6,441 nt of DNA from Actinomycetes bacterium (lineage in GTDB: Bacteria; Actinomycetota; Actinomycetes; S36-B12; GCA-2699445): assembly GCA_022600255.1 (NCBI GenBank), contig JAHZKU010000266.1:1-6441 (forward strand), written 5' to 3'. The position numbers were made by a program, and so were the translations under genes. The notes under the pieces were generated by a model. It saw only the letters and a program-made list of their open reading frames with translations. It was not told the origin of the DNA and searched no databases. This document shows positions 1 through 5,427 of the stretch, piece after piece; the first letter of the stretch is position 1; the number at the start of each line of letters is the position of its first letter.

Positions 1-1
1 C

Positions 2-7
2 AAGGAG
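2..7 (+). promoter_or_regulatory. Ribosome binding site AAGGAG for the first RCK gene
   Basis: AAGGAG ends 5 bases before the GTG at 13 and supports that start. It lies in an 11-base segment, CAAGGAGAGCA (1-11), that recurs exactly at 663-673 before the second RCK gene. Confidence 0.8.
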
Positions 8-12
8 AGCAA

Positions 13-678
13 GTGCACATCGTGATCATGGGCTGTGGGCGCGTCGGTTCGGCTCTAGCAACGCAACTCGAAGAGGGCGGGCACTCGGTGGCCGTCGTGG
101 ATCGGCACGCTTCCTCCTTCCGACGACTGGGGCCGCACTATTCTGGCCAAACCGTGACGGGCGTGGGTTTTGATCGAGACACGCTCCGAGAGGCAGGGAT
201 CGAGCGAGCGCATGCGTTCGCGGCGGTCTCAAGCGGCGACAACTCCAATATCCTTGCTGCCCGAGTGGCGCGCGAGACGTTCGGCGTTGATCGGGTGGTG
301 GCCCGGATTTACGATCCCAAGCGAGCCGAGATTTACGAGCGACTCGGCATTCCCACTGTGGCGACGGTGGCCTGGAGTACGGGCCAGATGCTGCGACGGT
401 TACTGCCCGAGGGGGCCTCGGAGGAGTGGCGCGACCCAAGTGGATCGGTCGCTCTGGCGCAGGTGACCTTACATTCGGGCTGGATCGGACATCGGATTTC
501 CTGGATCGGCGAAGAAACCGGCACCAGGATTGCGTTCGTGTCTCGCTACGGCGAGGGGATATTGCCCGAGCCAGACACGGTGCTCCAAGAGGGCGACCTA
601 CTGCACGTCGTTATGCTGGCGAACGAGAAAGAAGCCGTTGAAACGGTCATGAGTCAACCGCCCAAGGAGAGCATCTGA
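13..678 (+). CDS. ceoB: TrkA-family (RCK) potassium uptake regulator, CeoB-like
   Basis: A 221-residue cytoplasmic regulatory subunit of a Trk/Ktr-type potassium uptake system; such subunits bind NAD(H) or adenine nucleotides and gate a membrane transporter. Seen directly: a Rossmann RCK_N domain (about residues 1-125) with the glycine loop G7-C-G9-R-V-G12, an acidic residue D30 at the end of the second strand, the nucleotide-loop motif SSGDNSN (73-79) and the conserved stretch ARIYDPKRAEIYERLGI (97-113). A TrkA_C-like domain covers about 140-212. The start is GTG at 13, chosen because AAGGAG lies 5 bases upstream and the protein opens directly into the first Rossmann strand. It shares one base with the next gene (TGATG), so the two are one operon. 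Order and orientation relative to the following convergent DUF3159 gene match ceoB of M. tuberculosis (known from memory). The transporter subunit is not in the window; it may be encoded upstream. Confidence 0.93.
   Translation: MHIVIMGCGRVGSALATQLEEGGHSVAVVDRHASSFRRLGPHYSGQTVTGVGFDRDTLREAGIERAHAFAAVSSGDNSNILAARVARETFGVDRVVARIYDPKRAEIYERLGIPTVATVAWSTGQMLRRLLPEGASEEWRDPSGSVALAQVTLHSGWIGHRISWIGEETGTRIAFVSRYGEGILPEPDTVLQEGDLLHVVMLANEKEAVETVMSQPPKESI
664..669 (+). promoter_or_regulatory. Ribosome binding site AAGGAG for the second RCK gene
   Basis: AAGGAG inside the last codons of the upstream gene ends 8 bases before the ATG at 678. With the one-base stop/start overlap, it suggests that the second subunit is translated both by coupling and by its own site. 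Confidence 0.8.
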
Positions 679-1367
679 TGCGAGTTGCCATCGCCGGAGC
701 AGGCAAGGTGGGCCGCTCAATTGCCCGCGAACTCGTCGCCAATCAGCACGATGTCCTTCTGATCGACAAGGACACCGAAATTCCTCGACTCACGGGCAGT
801 ATCGCGGGCGCCGACATCCTGGTAGCCGACGCATGTGAGATTTCCGCGCTGGATGAAGCACGATTGGCCGATTGTCAGGTCGTCGTGGCCGCCACCGGGG
901 ACGACAAGGTGAACCTCGTGGTGTCGTTGTTAGCCAAGACGGAATATGGCGTGCCCCGGGTCGTTGCGCGCGTGAACCACCCCAAGAACGAATGGATGTT
1001 CGACGAGTCTTGGGGCGTGGACGTTGCGGTTTCTACGCCGCGGATGCTATCCGCGCTGGTTGAGGAAGCGGTCACTGTGGGCGATCTGGTGCGCCTGTTT
1101 ACCTTCAGGCAAGGTGAAGCCAACCTCGTGGAGTTGACGCTGCCCGCGGACTCAGAAGTGGCTGGCCTGCGCGTGGGTGATGTGGTGTGGCCGTTGGACA
1201 CCGCTCTGGTGGCGATTGTGCGCGGTACGCATGTGTTGGTGCCCGAAGCAGACGGACCGCTGGAATCTGGTGACGAACTCCTCTTCGTTTGCAGCCCAAC
1301 CGAAGAGGGCGCGCTGCAAGAACTCTTAGCTCCTGGCCACGTGCCGCGCCGGCCTGAGGAAGACTGA
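678..1367 (+). CDS. ceoC: TrkA-family (RCK) potassium uptake regulator, CeoC-like
   Basis: The second RCK subunit, 229 residues, paralogous to its upstream neighbour. RCK_N has the glycine loop G7-A-G9-K-V-G12, D30 at the end of strand two, the loop motif TGDDKVN (73-79) and ARVNHPKNEWMFD (97-109). All fall at the same positions as in the first gene, which points to tandem duplication. A TrkA_C domain follows at about 135-215, with VAGLRVGDVVWP (161-172) and ESGDELLFV (196-204) typical of the ligand-binding half. The start is ATG at 678, sharing its A with the preceding TGA. The two proteins are expected to act together as a hetero-oligomeric gating ring under a potassium channel or transporter; this is inferred from family knowledge. 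The gene ends 23 bases before the stop of the convergent DUF3159 gene, with no clear terminator between them. It corresponds to ceoC of M. tuberculosis by position. Confidence 0.93.
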   Translation: MRVAIAGAGKVGRSIARELVANQHDVLLIDKDTEIPRLTGSIAGADILVADACEISALDEARLADCQVVVAATGDDKVNLVVSLLAKTEYGVPRVVARVNHPKNEWMFDESWGVDVAVSTPRMLSALVEEAVTVGDLVRLFTFRQGEANLVELTLPADSEVAGLRVGDVVWPLDTALVAIVRGTHVLVPEADGPLESGDELLFVCSPTEEGALQELLAPGHVPRRPEED

Positions 1368-1390
1368 TCTACCGGTAAGCGCTAGGTGGT

Positions 1391-2212
1391 TTAGGAATGC
1401 GATTGGCCGCGACCGCGACCCTCGCCCTCTGGAGATTCCGGCCCGCTGACATCGGGGTGCGCCCCACTCTCCTCCGGTTTGGGTGCACCTGGCCCCGCTG
1501 CAGACCCTGCATCTGACGCGGTTGCGGCCAGCGCTTGATCGGAGTGCACCTCGGTATCGGCCGAGCCAACTAGACCTAGCTCGTCCATGACAGGGCGCAT
1601 GACGCGGTAACTCAGAAACCCAGCGAGCAGCATCAGCGGCACACCCATCACGATCTTGGCAACACCTAGGGCGCCCACCAAACCCGCGAAGTAGAGCGGC
1701 AACTGCACGGCGAGTCGCAAGCCGAAAGCCGCTGCCCAAATCCAACTGGCTAGCACTGCGGCGCGCCGCACGCGCGGGTGTGACATCCACCCGGTCAAAT
1801 CCCCCGTAAGTGCGCCAGCGGCGTATCCGGCTAACGGCCGCCGCACCAGGATTGAGAGCACAAAGGCGCTACCGTAGGCCAGATTCACCAGCAGGCCCGG
1901 CAGGAAGAAATTCTGCGCCTCTCCGGTACGCGCCGCGAAGACTGCGGAGATGGCAACGCCGATAAAGCCCAACAGGACCTGGCGCAAGGTCTCACCGCGA
2001 ATCAACCGCAGCACCATCACCAAGGCTCCGGTGATTACTGCCGCCCAAATTCCGACCGTCAGATTAGAGCCGGACGCAACAAACCCGACGAGGAACGCCG
2101 CCGTGGGAAAAGTGGAGTCAAAGAGTCCGCGCTTACCGCCAATCCCCTGCGTCAGCGCATCGCTGATGTAGGCGGAACTGATCTGTGGCTCTCCCTTAGG
2201 GTCAGCCGTCAC
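1391..2212 (-). CDS. DUF3159 family multi-pass membrane protein
   Basis: A 273-residue integral membrane protein of the actinobacterial DUF3159 family; the biochemical role is unknown. The N-terminal cytoplasmic segment has the family's GGKRGLFDSTFP motif (25-36). It is followed by hydrophobic segments at about 36-48, 52-70, 78-95, 102-122, 152-170 and 172-203. Other conserved-looking pieces are ARTGEAQNFFLPG (94-106) and RRPLAGY (124-130). The tail from about 218 is hydrophilic, rich in Ala, Gly, Pro and Glu, and ends RGRGQSHS; it looks disordered and makes the protein longer than the roughly 220 residues I recall for Rv2693c. The start is GTG at 2212, in a GTGA overlap with the stop of the upstream OB-fold gene. 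I see no good Shine-Dalgarno sequence, so translation is probably coupled. By position it is the Rv2693c counterpart. Membrane topology is my estimate from hydrophobicity. Confidence 0.88.
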   Translation of the reverse strand: MTADPKGEPQISSAYISDALTQGIGGKRGLFDSTFPTAAFLVGFVASGSNLTVGIWAAVITGALVMVLRLIRGETLRQVLLGFIGVAISAVFAARTGEAQNFFLPGLLVNLAYGSAFVLSILVRRPLAGYAAGALTGDLTGWMSHPRVRRAAVLASWIWAAAFGLRLAVQLPLYFAGLVGALGVAKIVMGVPLMLLAGFLSYRVMRPVMDELGLVGSADTEVHSDQALAATASDAGSAAGPGAPKPEESGAHPDVSGPESPEGEGRGRGQSHS

Positions 2213-2586
2213 GTGACCCCGAGAGGCCGAAGCTGATAGCGCGGGTTGAAGAGGGTGAAGTGATCGTTGTCACAGGTCAACTTCCCTTCGACGATGATGG
2301 ACTTGCCCACCTCGATGCCGGTGATCTGCCGCCGCCCCAACCAGACCAGGGTTAGGGACCCGGATCCGTCGTAGAGTTCGGCCTCCAAGGTCGGCGCGCC
2401 AGCCCGAGGCCGGATCACGACAGATTTCAGGACCCCACAGGCCGTCACCGGCTTGCCGCGATCGCACTCACGAATCGGTGTTGCCCCTACCGACTGGGTG
2501 GTGGCCTGCAGGTCTTGCGCATCGGCATTCGACCGACTACTCATGTCGAATATCTTGCGTAGGCGCAGCTTTGTCAGTGCAGACAT
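2209..2586 (-). CDS. OB-fold nucleic-acid-binding domain protein
   Basis: A 125-residue protein with a single OB-fold of the tRNA-anticodon/nucleic-acid-binding type, the counterpart of Rv2694c. After a basic N-terminus (TKLRLRKIF) and a variable linker, the barrel runs from about 45 to 118. It starts at KPVTACGVLKSV (45-56), continues through LEAELYDGSGSLTLVWLGRR (67-86) and IEVGKSIIVEGKL (91-103), and ends at FNPRYQLRP (113-121). The DGSGS turn, WLGRR and NPRY are the family signature as I remember it. Single-stranded DNA or RNA binding is likely from the fold but is not demonstrated. The ATG at 2586 is preceded only by a weak TTGGA; a second in-frame ATG at 2544 has no better site. It is the first gene of a two-gene minus-strand operon with the DUF3159 gene and is divergent from the hydrolase gene. 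Confidence 0.9.
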   Translation of the reverse strand: MSALTKLRLRKIFDMSSRSNADAQDLQATTQSVGATPIRECDRGKPVTACGVLKSVVIRPRAGAPTLEAELYDGSGSLTLVWLGRRQITGIEVGKSIIVEGKLTCDNDHFTLFNPRYQLRPLGVT

Positions 2587-2737
2587 ATTCCAAGGCTAAG
2601 CCCAAACCCAGACCGATCCACATGTGATTCTGCTAACTGCTACACGATCGCGACATGACTGATACGCGGGTCGTGTGTTGCCAAATCCCGCTGGGCGAGC
2701 GGCCGAACCCGTGGGCGCTGCTCCTGACTGGCTCTGG

Positions 2738-3469
2738 ATGCGGCACGATGAGAACGTGCCCCCAACTGCTGTCCGCAAACCGCCGATTGCGGTCTTGGCG
2801 CACGGAGCCGGATCCAGTAGCGAGTTCCTGGACAGCGCTTTCCCACCTCAACGGCTCGGAGTGGCGGACTGCATCACGCTGGACGATCGCTCCGGCGAAA
2901 TCAAGCAGATCGTCGGTAAATTGCGACAAGAGGTAGTGCACACCGATGCCCCGGTCTTGCTGGGCGGCGTGTCGCTAGGTGCCCACGCCGCCGCACTGCT
3001 GTTGACTGATCCGCCGCAAAACGTGGTCGGTGGCCTGCTGATACTCCCCGCCTGGACCGGCACCAATCAACCAGTGGCGGACCTGACTGCGATCGCGGCT
3101 GGGGCGGTGCAGTCCTTGGGTCAACAAGGGGTGCTGGCCGAGTTGCCAGCATCAGACTGGGTCACTGAACAACTCCGATTGGCTTGGGCGGATCGCACCG
3201 ATGCCGCCCTCGCCAGCGAGTTGGCGACGGCGGCGCAACAACCCGGCCCCTCGCTAGCGCAACTGCGCACCATCTCGGTTCCCGTCGGCTTGGTGACGCT
3301 GGAGCAAGACCCGCTACATCCGGCGTCCGTAGCCGAGTTATGGGCGCGAGAGATTCCGGCGGCCAGTGTCTGCAGGTTGCAGCGAGATGAGCCCGCTGGT
3401 GATCTGGCAGTTTTTGCTGACGCCGCTCGGACCGCTCTTCGAGCAGGCTTTGCCGCCCAGGCGAGCTGA
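2738..3469 (+). CDS. Small alpha/beta hydrolase (Rv2695-like)
   Basis: A cytoplasmic serine hydrolase-type protein, 243 residues if started at ATG 2738. The first strand and oxyanion loop are IAVLAHGAGSSSEF (about 18-31), with His-Gly-Ala-Gly. The nucleophile elbow is G-V-S-L-G, with serine 79 (codon 2972-2974) followed by a small-residue helix. An Asp (191) lies in LEQDPLHP, where the acid of the triad is expected. No histidine occurs after H194 of that motif, so the usual C-terminal catalytic histidine is missing. Substrate is unknown. Start choice is uncertain: an upstream GTG at 2675 adds 21 residues, and a GTG at 2756 removes 6. None has a convincing Shine-Dalgarno sequence. I prefer 2738 because it is an ATG and gives a length close to the roughly 235 residues I recall for Rv2695. 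The gene stands alone, divergent from the OB-fold gene and convergent with the DUF3710 gene. Confidence 0.82.
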   Translation: MRHDENVPPTAVRKPPIAVLAHGAGSSSEFLDSAFPPQRLGVADCITLDDRSGEIKQIVGKLRQEVVHTDAPVLLGGVSLGAHAAALLLTDPPQNVVGGLLILPAWTGTNQPVADLTAIAAGAVQSLGQQGVLAELPASDWVTEQLRLAWADRTDAALASELATAAQQPGPSLAQLRTISVPVGLVTLEQDPLHPASVAELWAREIPAASVCRLQRDEPAGDLAVFADAARTALRAGFAAQAS

Positions 3470-3480
3470 TCCTCAGCCGA

Positions 3481-3493
3481 TCCGCCCCGCGGA
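3481..3493. terminator. Possible weak hairpin between convergent genes
   Basis: TCCGC, a CCC loop and GCGGA form a perfect 5-bp stem in the 26-base gap between the stops of the hydrolase and DUF3710 genes. Placement suits a shared terminator, but the stem is short, a 3-base loop is tight, and no T-run follows on either strand. Confidence 0.25.
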
Positions 3494-3495
3494 AT

Positions 3496-4275
3496 CTACA
3501 CAGTCGGGTTTTCGTCGTCCTCTTCGGCATCGAGTTCTTCGACATCGGCCGGAACCTGCTCAGGGATAACGATCTGCAGCGGGGTCTGCGGTGCCATGGG
3601 GCCGTCACCGCGCACGACCGCAATCGACTGAAAAACCTCCTCCAGTTCAGCAGACGTTTCGGCATTCGCACCCGAGCCAAGGAAAACCCCTTGCAGCATC
3701 CAGCGCGGACCCTCCACACCAACGACCCGGATCGGTTGCATGCCCTGATTGCCGGCCTCATCTTGCGCAGGCACACTGGCCCAGATCTCCCGACCGTACT
3801 TGCCGGATAGTTCGTCCACGAGTCCACCATCGGCGGTAATCTCCGAAGAGATCTCAGAACGGGCCTTGTCCCACATTCCGGGACTCCGCGGTGCGGAGTA
3901 GGCACGCACCTGCACGGCACCCTCACCCCGAATCAATGTGACAGCCACCGGATTGCCGCTGGCCTCATCGACCTCAATGCGGATCTCCAAACCATCCACC
4001 AACGGAATCTGTACCGCACCCAGGTCAATCCTGGGTTCGGGAGAGTCAGCATCGGTGGGCTCAACTTCCGAGATGTCAAAGGGCCCATCTGTGCGATCGA
4101 CGATCACCGGCTCAACGGTATCCGCGAGCTCATCAGCTACCGCAGCCGCGACGTCATCCTCCGCCAGGGTTTCCTGAACCTCGGTGGCCATTTCTTCAGC
4201 GATCATGGCCTCCTCGCTCGGGGCTGGTGCGTCTGCACCGGTGACTTCGGAGTCCTTTTTCCGCCGGAATATCAT
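3496..4275 (-). CDS. DUF3710 family acidic protein
   Basis: A 259-residue soluble protein of the actinobacterial DUF3710 family (Rv2696c counterpart), function unknown. It starts with a short basic piece (MIFRRKKD), then a long acidic Ala/Glu-rich stretch (about 14-60) that looks disordered or helical. The conserved domain begins at GPFDISE (64-70). Recognisable blocks are RIDLGAVQIPLVDGLEIRIE (82-101), YSAPRSPGMWDKARSEI (126-142), the region around GGLVDELSGKYGREIWASVP (150-169), VVGVEGPRWMLQGVFLG (184-200) and VVRGDGPMAPQTPLQIVIP (220-238). The last 20 residues are strongly acidic. No membrane segment or signal peptide is seen. The ATG at 4275 has a good site (AGAAGGA, 6 bases upstream) and overlaps the dut stop by four bases (ATGA). 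It is the last gene of the thioesterase-dut-DUF3710 operon. Constant linkage to dut suggests a related role, but that is inference only. Confidence 0.9.
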   Translation of the reverse strand: MIFRRKKDSEVTGADAPAPSEEAMIAEEMATEVQETLAEDDVAAAVADELADTVEPVIVDRTDGPFDISEVEPTDADSPEPRIDLGAVQIPLVDGLEIRIEVDEASGNPVAVTLIRGEGAVQVRAYSAPRSPGMWDKARSEISSEITADGGLVDELSGKYGREIWASVPAQDEAGNQGMQPIRVVGVEGPRWMLQGVFLGSGANAETSAELEEVFQSIAVVRGDGPMAPQTPLQIVIPEQVPADVEELDAEEDDENPTV

Positions 4276-4772
4276 TTCGTGTCCTTCTCCATCGCGTCTG
4301 GCATCACTTGATTATCTGTTGCACTCATCCCGCTTGCGCCCGTAGAGCCAAAGCCGCCGCGATCGCGCACACTCCCGGGCAGTGTAGCCACTTCGTGCAA
4401 CCGCACACGTGGGATCTCCTGCACTACCAACTGCGCGATTCTGTCACCGCGCTGTAGCACCACCGGTGTGTCCGGGTCCAGGTTCACCATGCTCACTTTG
4501 ATCTCGCCGCGGTACCCGGCGTCGATGGTGCCGGGGGCATTCACCAAGCTGACACCGTGCTTAACCGCTAGGCCACTGCGTGGAACCACAAAGGCCACGA
4601 AGCCGTCAGGCAAGGCCACGGCGATTCCGGTCGGCAGCAACGTTCTGGCGCCTGGTTCTAGGACAACGTCGGTGCGGGTCTGCAAATCCAGGCCTGCGTC
4701 GCCGGGGTGCTGCCGCTGTGGGAGAGGCAAATCGGGGTCAAGCCGCTGCACGAGTACGTCCACCTCAGTCAT
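4272..4772 (-). CDS. dut: Deoxyuridine 5'-triphosphate nucleotidohydrolase (dUTPase)
   Basis: A 166-residue homotrimeric dUTPase. It hydrolyses dUTP to dUMP and pyrophosphate with Mg2+, keeping uracil out of DNA and feeding dTMP synthesis. The five family motifs are visible: motif 1 DAGLDL (25-30), motif 2 PRSGLA (64-69), motif 3 GTIDAGYRGEI (81-91) with the water-activating D84 and the uracil-stacking Y87, motif 4 RGDRIAQLV (108-116), and motif 5 ending GGFGSTG (139-145). Motif 5 reads R-D-R-G-G-F-G, where the usual form is R-G-x-G-G-F-G. About 20 further residues follow motif 5. The reading frame is open up to 4913, but the ATG at 4772 is chosen because AAGGAG lies 4 bases upstream and the protein then matches the normal bacterial length. 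Its start overlaps the thioesterase stop by 8 bases and its stop overlaps the DUF3710 start by 4, so the three are one operon. Confidence 0.97.
   Translation of the reverse strand: MTEVDVLVQRLDPDLPLPQRQHPGDAGLDLQTRTDVVLEPGARTLLPTGIAVALPDGFVAFVVPRSGLAVKHGVSLVNAPGTIDAGYRGEIKVSMVNLDPDTPVVLQRGDRIAQLVVQEIPRVRLHEVATLPGSVRDRGGFGSTGASGMSATDNQVMPDAMEKDTK
4282..4288 (-). promoter_or_regulatory. Ribosome binding site AGAAGGA for the DUF3710 gene
   Basis: On the minus strand AGAAGGA ends 6 bases before the ATG at 4275. It lies inside the last codons of dut, giving the last gene its own initiation site despite the stop/start overlap. Confidence 0.65.
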
Positions 4773-5343
4773 GCGACTCCTTGCGATCAGGTTCAGGGGG
4801 CGATTCTTGCGGTTTCGATACGGCCGGGAAGTGGCTGCTGGGCACCCGCACAAAGATGGCCTCCGCCGCCGCAACCTGTTGGCCGTCTGACAACTGCGCC
4901 ACACCGCTGACAAAGACCTTGCGACCCTCCACCCGATCTAGTTGGCCGTGAACCAGGAGTTGGCTGCCTATCCGGACCGGGGCCTGATAGGAAACGTTGA
5001 GTTGCACGGTGACTGCATCCCCAATGAGGTACCACGGAATGGCTCCGAGCACTTCGTCAAAGGCCGCGCTCAGAATCCCGCCGTGTGCCAGTCCGGGAGC
5101 GCCTTGGTGACCATCGGTGATCGCCACCCGGCCCGTGATCGCGTTCTCACCGGCTAGTACCAACTCCATGGCCAAGCCGTCAGCCCGCTCGCCACAACCG
5201 AAACACTCAGGTGTCCGCGACGTAATGATGTCGCCGACGGTCGGCCTAGCCGGGGCCGAGACGGAAGAACCAGATCTCGCACTCAAGGCTGGTGTCCCAG
5301 AAGTTCTTGGGGGCACCCCTGTTTCTGCACCCGAAGCCGTCAT
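4765..5343 (-). CDS. PaaI-type hotdog-fold thioesterase
   Basis: A 192-residue protein with a 4HBT/PaaI hotdog domain, expected to hydrolyse acyl-CoA or a similar thioester as a dimer or tetramer in the cytoplasm. The domain covers about 44-168: CFGCGERADGLAMEL (47-61), the central motif GLAHGGILSAAFDEVLG (84-100) with H88-G89-G90 at the helix start and acidic D96/E97 as candidate catalytic residues, and strands from VTVQLNVSYQAPV (111-123) to AEAIFVRVP (160-168). The C47-x-x-C50 pair is typical of one PaaI-like branch as I recall it. About 35 Ser/Thr/Pro-rich residues precede the domain and a polar Pro/Glu tail follows; both look disordered. ATG 5343 has only a weak GGGA site, and no better start is seen before the domain. 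It is the first gene of the operon with dut. M. tuberculosis lacks it at this place. Substrate is unknown. Confidence 0.88.
   Translation of the reverse strand: MTASGAETGVPPRTSGTPALSARSGSSVSAPARPTVGDIITSRTPECFGCGERADGLAMELVLAGENAITGRVAITDGHQGAPGLAHGGILSAAFDEVLGAIPWYLIGDAVTVQLNVSYQAPVRIGSQLLVHGQLDRVEGRKVFVSGVAQLSDGQQVAAAEAIFVRVPSSHFPAVSKPQESPPEPDRKESHD
4777..4782 (-). promoter_or_regulatory. Ribosome binding site AAGGAG that fixes the dut start
   Basis: On the minus strand AAGGAG ends 4 bases before the ATG at 4772, inside the 3' end of the thioesterase gene. It decides for the 166-residue dut product over the longer open frame, whose extra N-terminus is basic and unlike any dUTPase. Confidence 0.8.
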
Positions 5344-5377
5344 GATCCCACGGTACCGCCGATGAGACGGTCAGGCC

Positions 5378-5427
5378 CCGACGGGCACGAATTGCACGTC
5401 GGCCCGAGGAGGGCTACCGGCCGTGCA
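5378..5427 (+). promoter_or_regulatory. Possible alternative hairpins around the ribosome site of the DUF3093 gene
   Basis: Two pairings compete in the divergent gap. The first joins CCGACG (5378-5383) to CGTCGG (5397-5402). The second joins TGCACG (5393-5398) to CGTGCA (5422-5427), with an inner GCCC (5402-5405)/GGGC (5411-5414) stem and a GAGGA loop. Both use 5397-5398, so they exclude each other. The second would partly hide AGGAGG and the GTG at 5423. A protein-binding site for the divergent genes is another reading. Chance pairing in GC-rich DNA is quite possible. Confidence 0.3.
5407..5412 (+). promoter_or_regulatory. Perfect AGGAGG ribosome binding site favouring GTG 5423
   Basis: AGGAGG ends 10 bases before GTG 5423 and is the strongest Shine-Dalgarno sequence in the window. 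The alternative ATG at 5495, which better fits the conserved domain, has no comparable site, so this motif is the main argument for the longer protein. Confidence 0.55.

Noticed and set aside
1368..1390. CTACC/GGTGG pairing in the gap between ceoC and the DUF3159 gene as a terminator
   Set aside because: Only five pairs including one G-T wobble, with an 11-base loop and no T-run; too weak to call.
1326..1790. A 154-codon minus-strand frame antisense to the end of ceoC and overlapping the DUF3159 gene in another frame
   Set aside because: It is Arg-rich with no recognisable domain, lacks a ribosome site, and lies over two well-supported genes; typical of GC-rich shadow frames.
2587..2737. Promoters in the divergent gap between the OB-fold and hydrolase genes
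   Set aside because: Promoters must lie in or near this stretch, but no pair of -35 and -10 elements with sensible spacing was convincing on either strand.
2655..2936. A plus-strand frame starting at ATG 2655, upstream of the hydrolase
   Set aside because: It is in a different frame from the hydrolase and runs over its oxyanion-loop region; no domain or ribosome site is visible.
3162..3926. A 254-codon minus-strand frame across the hydrolase and DUF3710 region
   Set aside because: Arg/Pro/Cys-rich composition without domain features; it overlaps the hydrolase antisense and DUF3710 in a different frame.
4773..4913. A 47-codon upstream extension of dut
   Set aside because: The extra residues are basic and unlike dUTPase, they overlap the thioesterase coding region, and AAGGAG sits just before the ATG at 4772.
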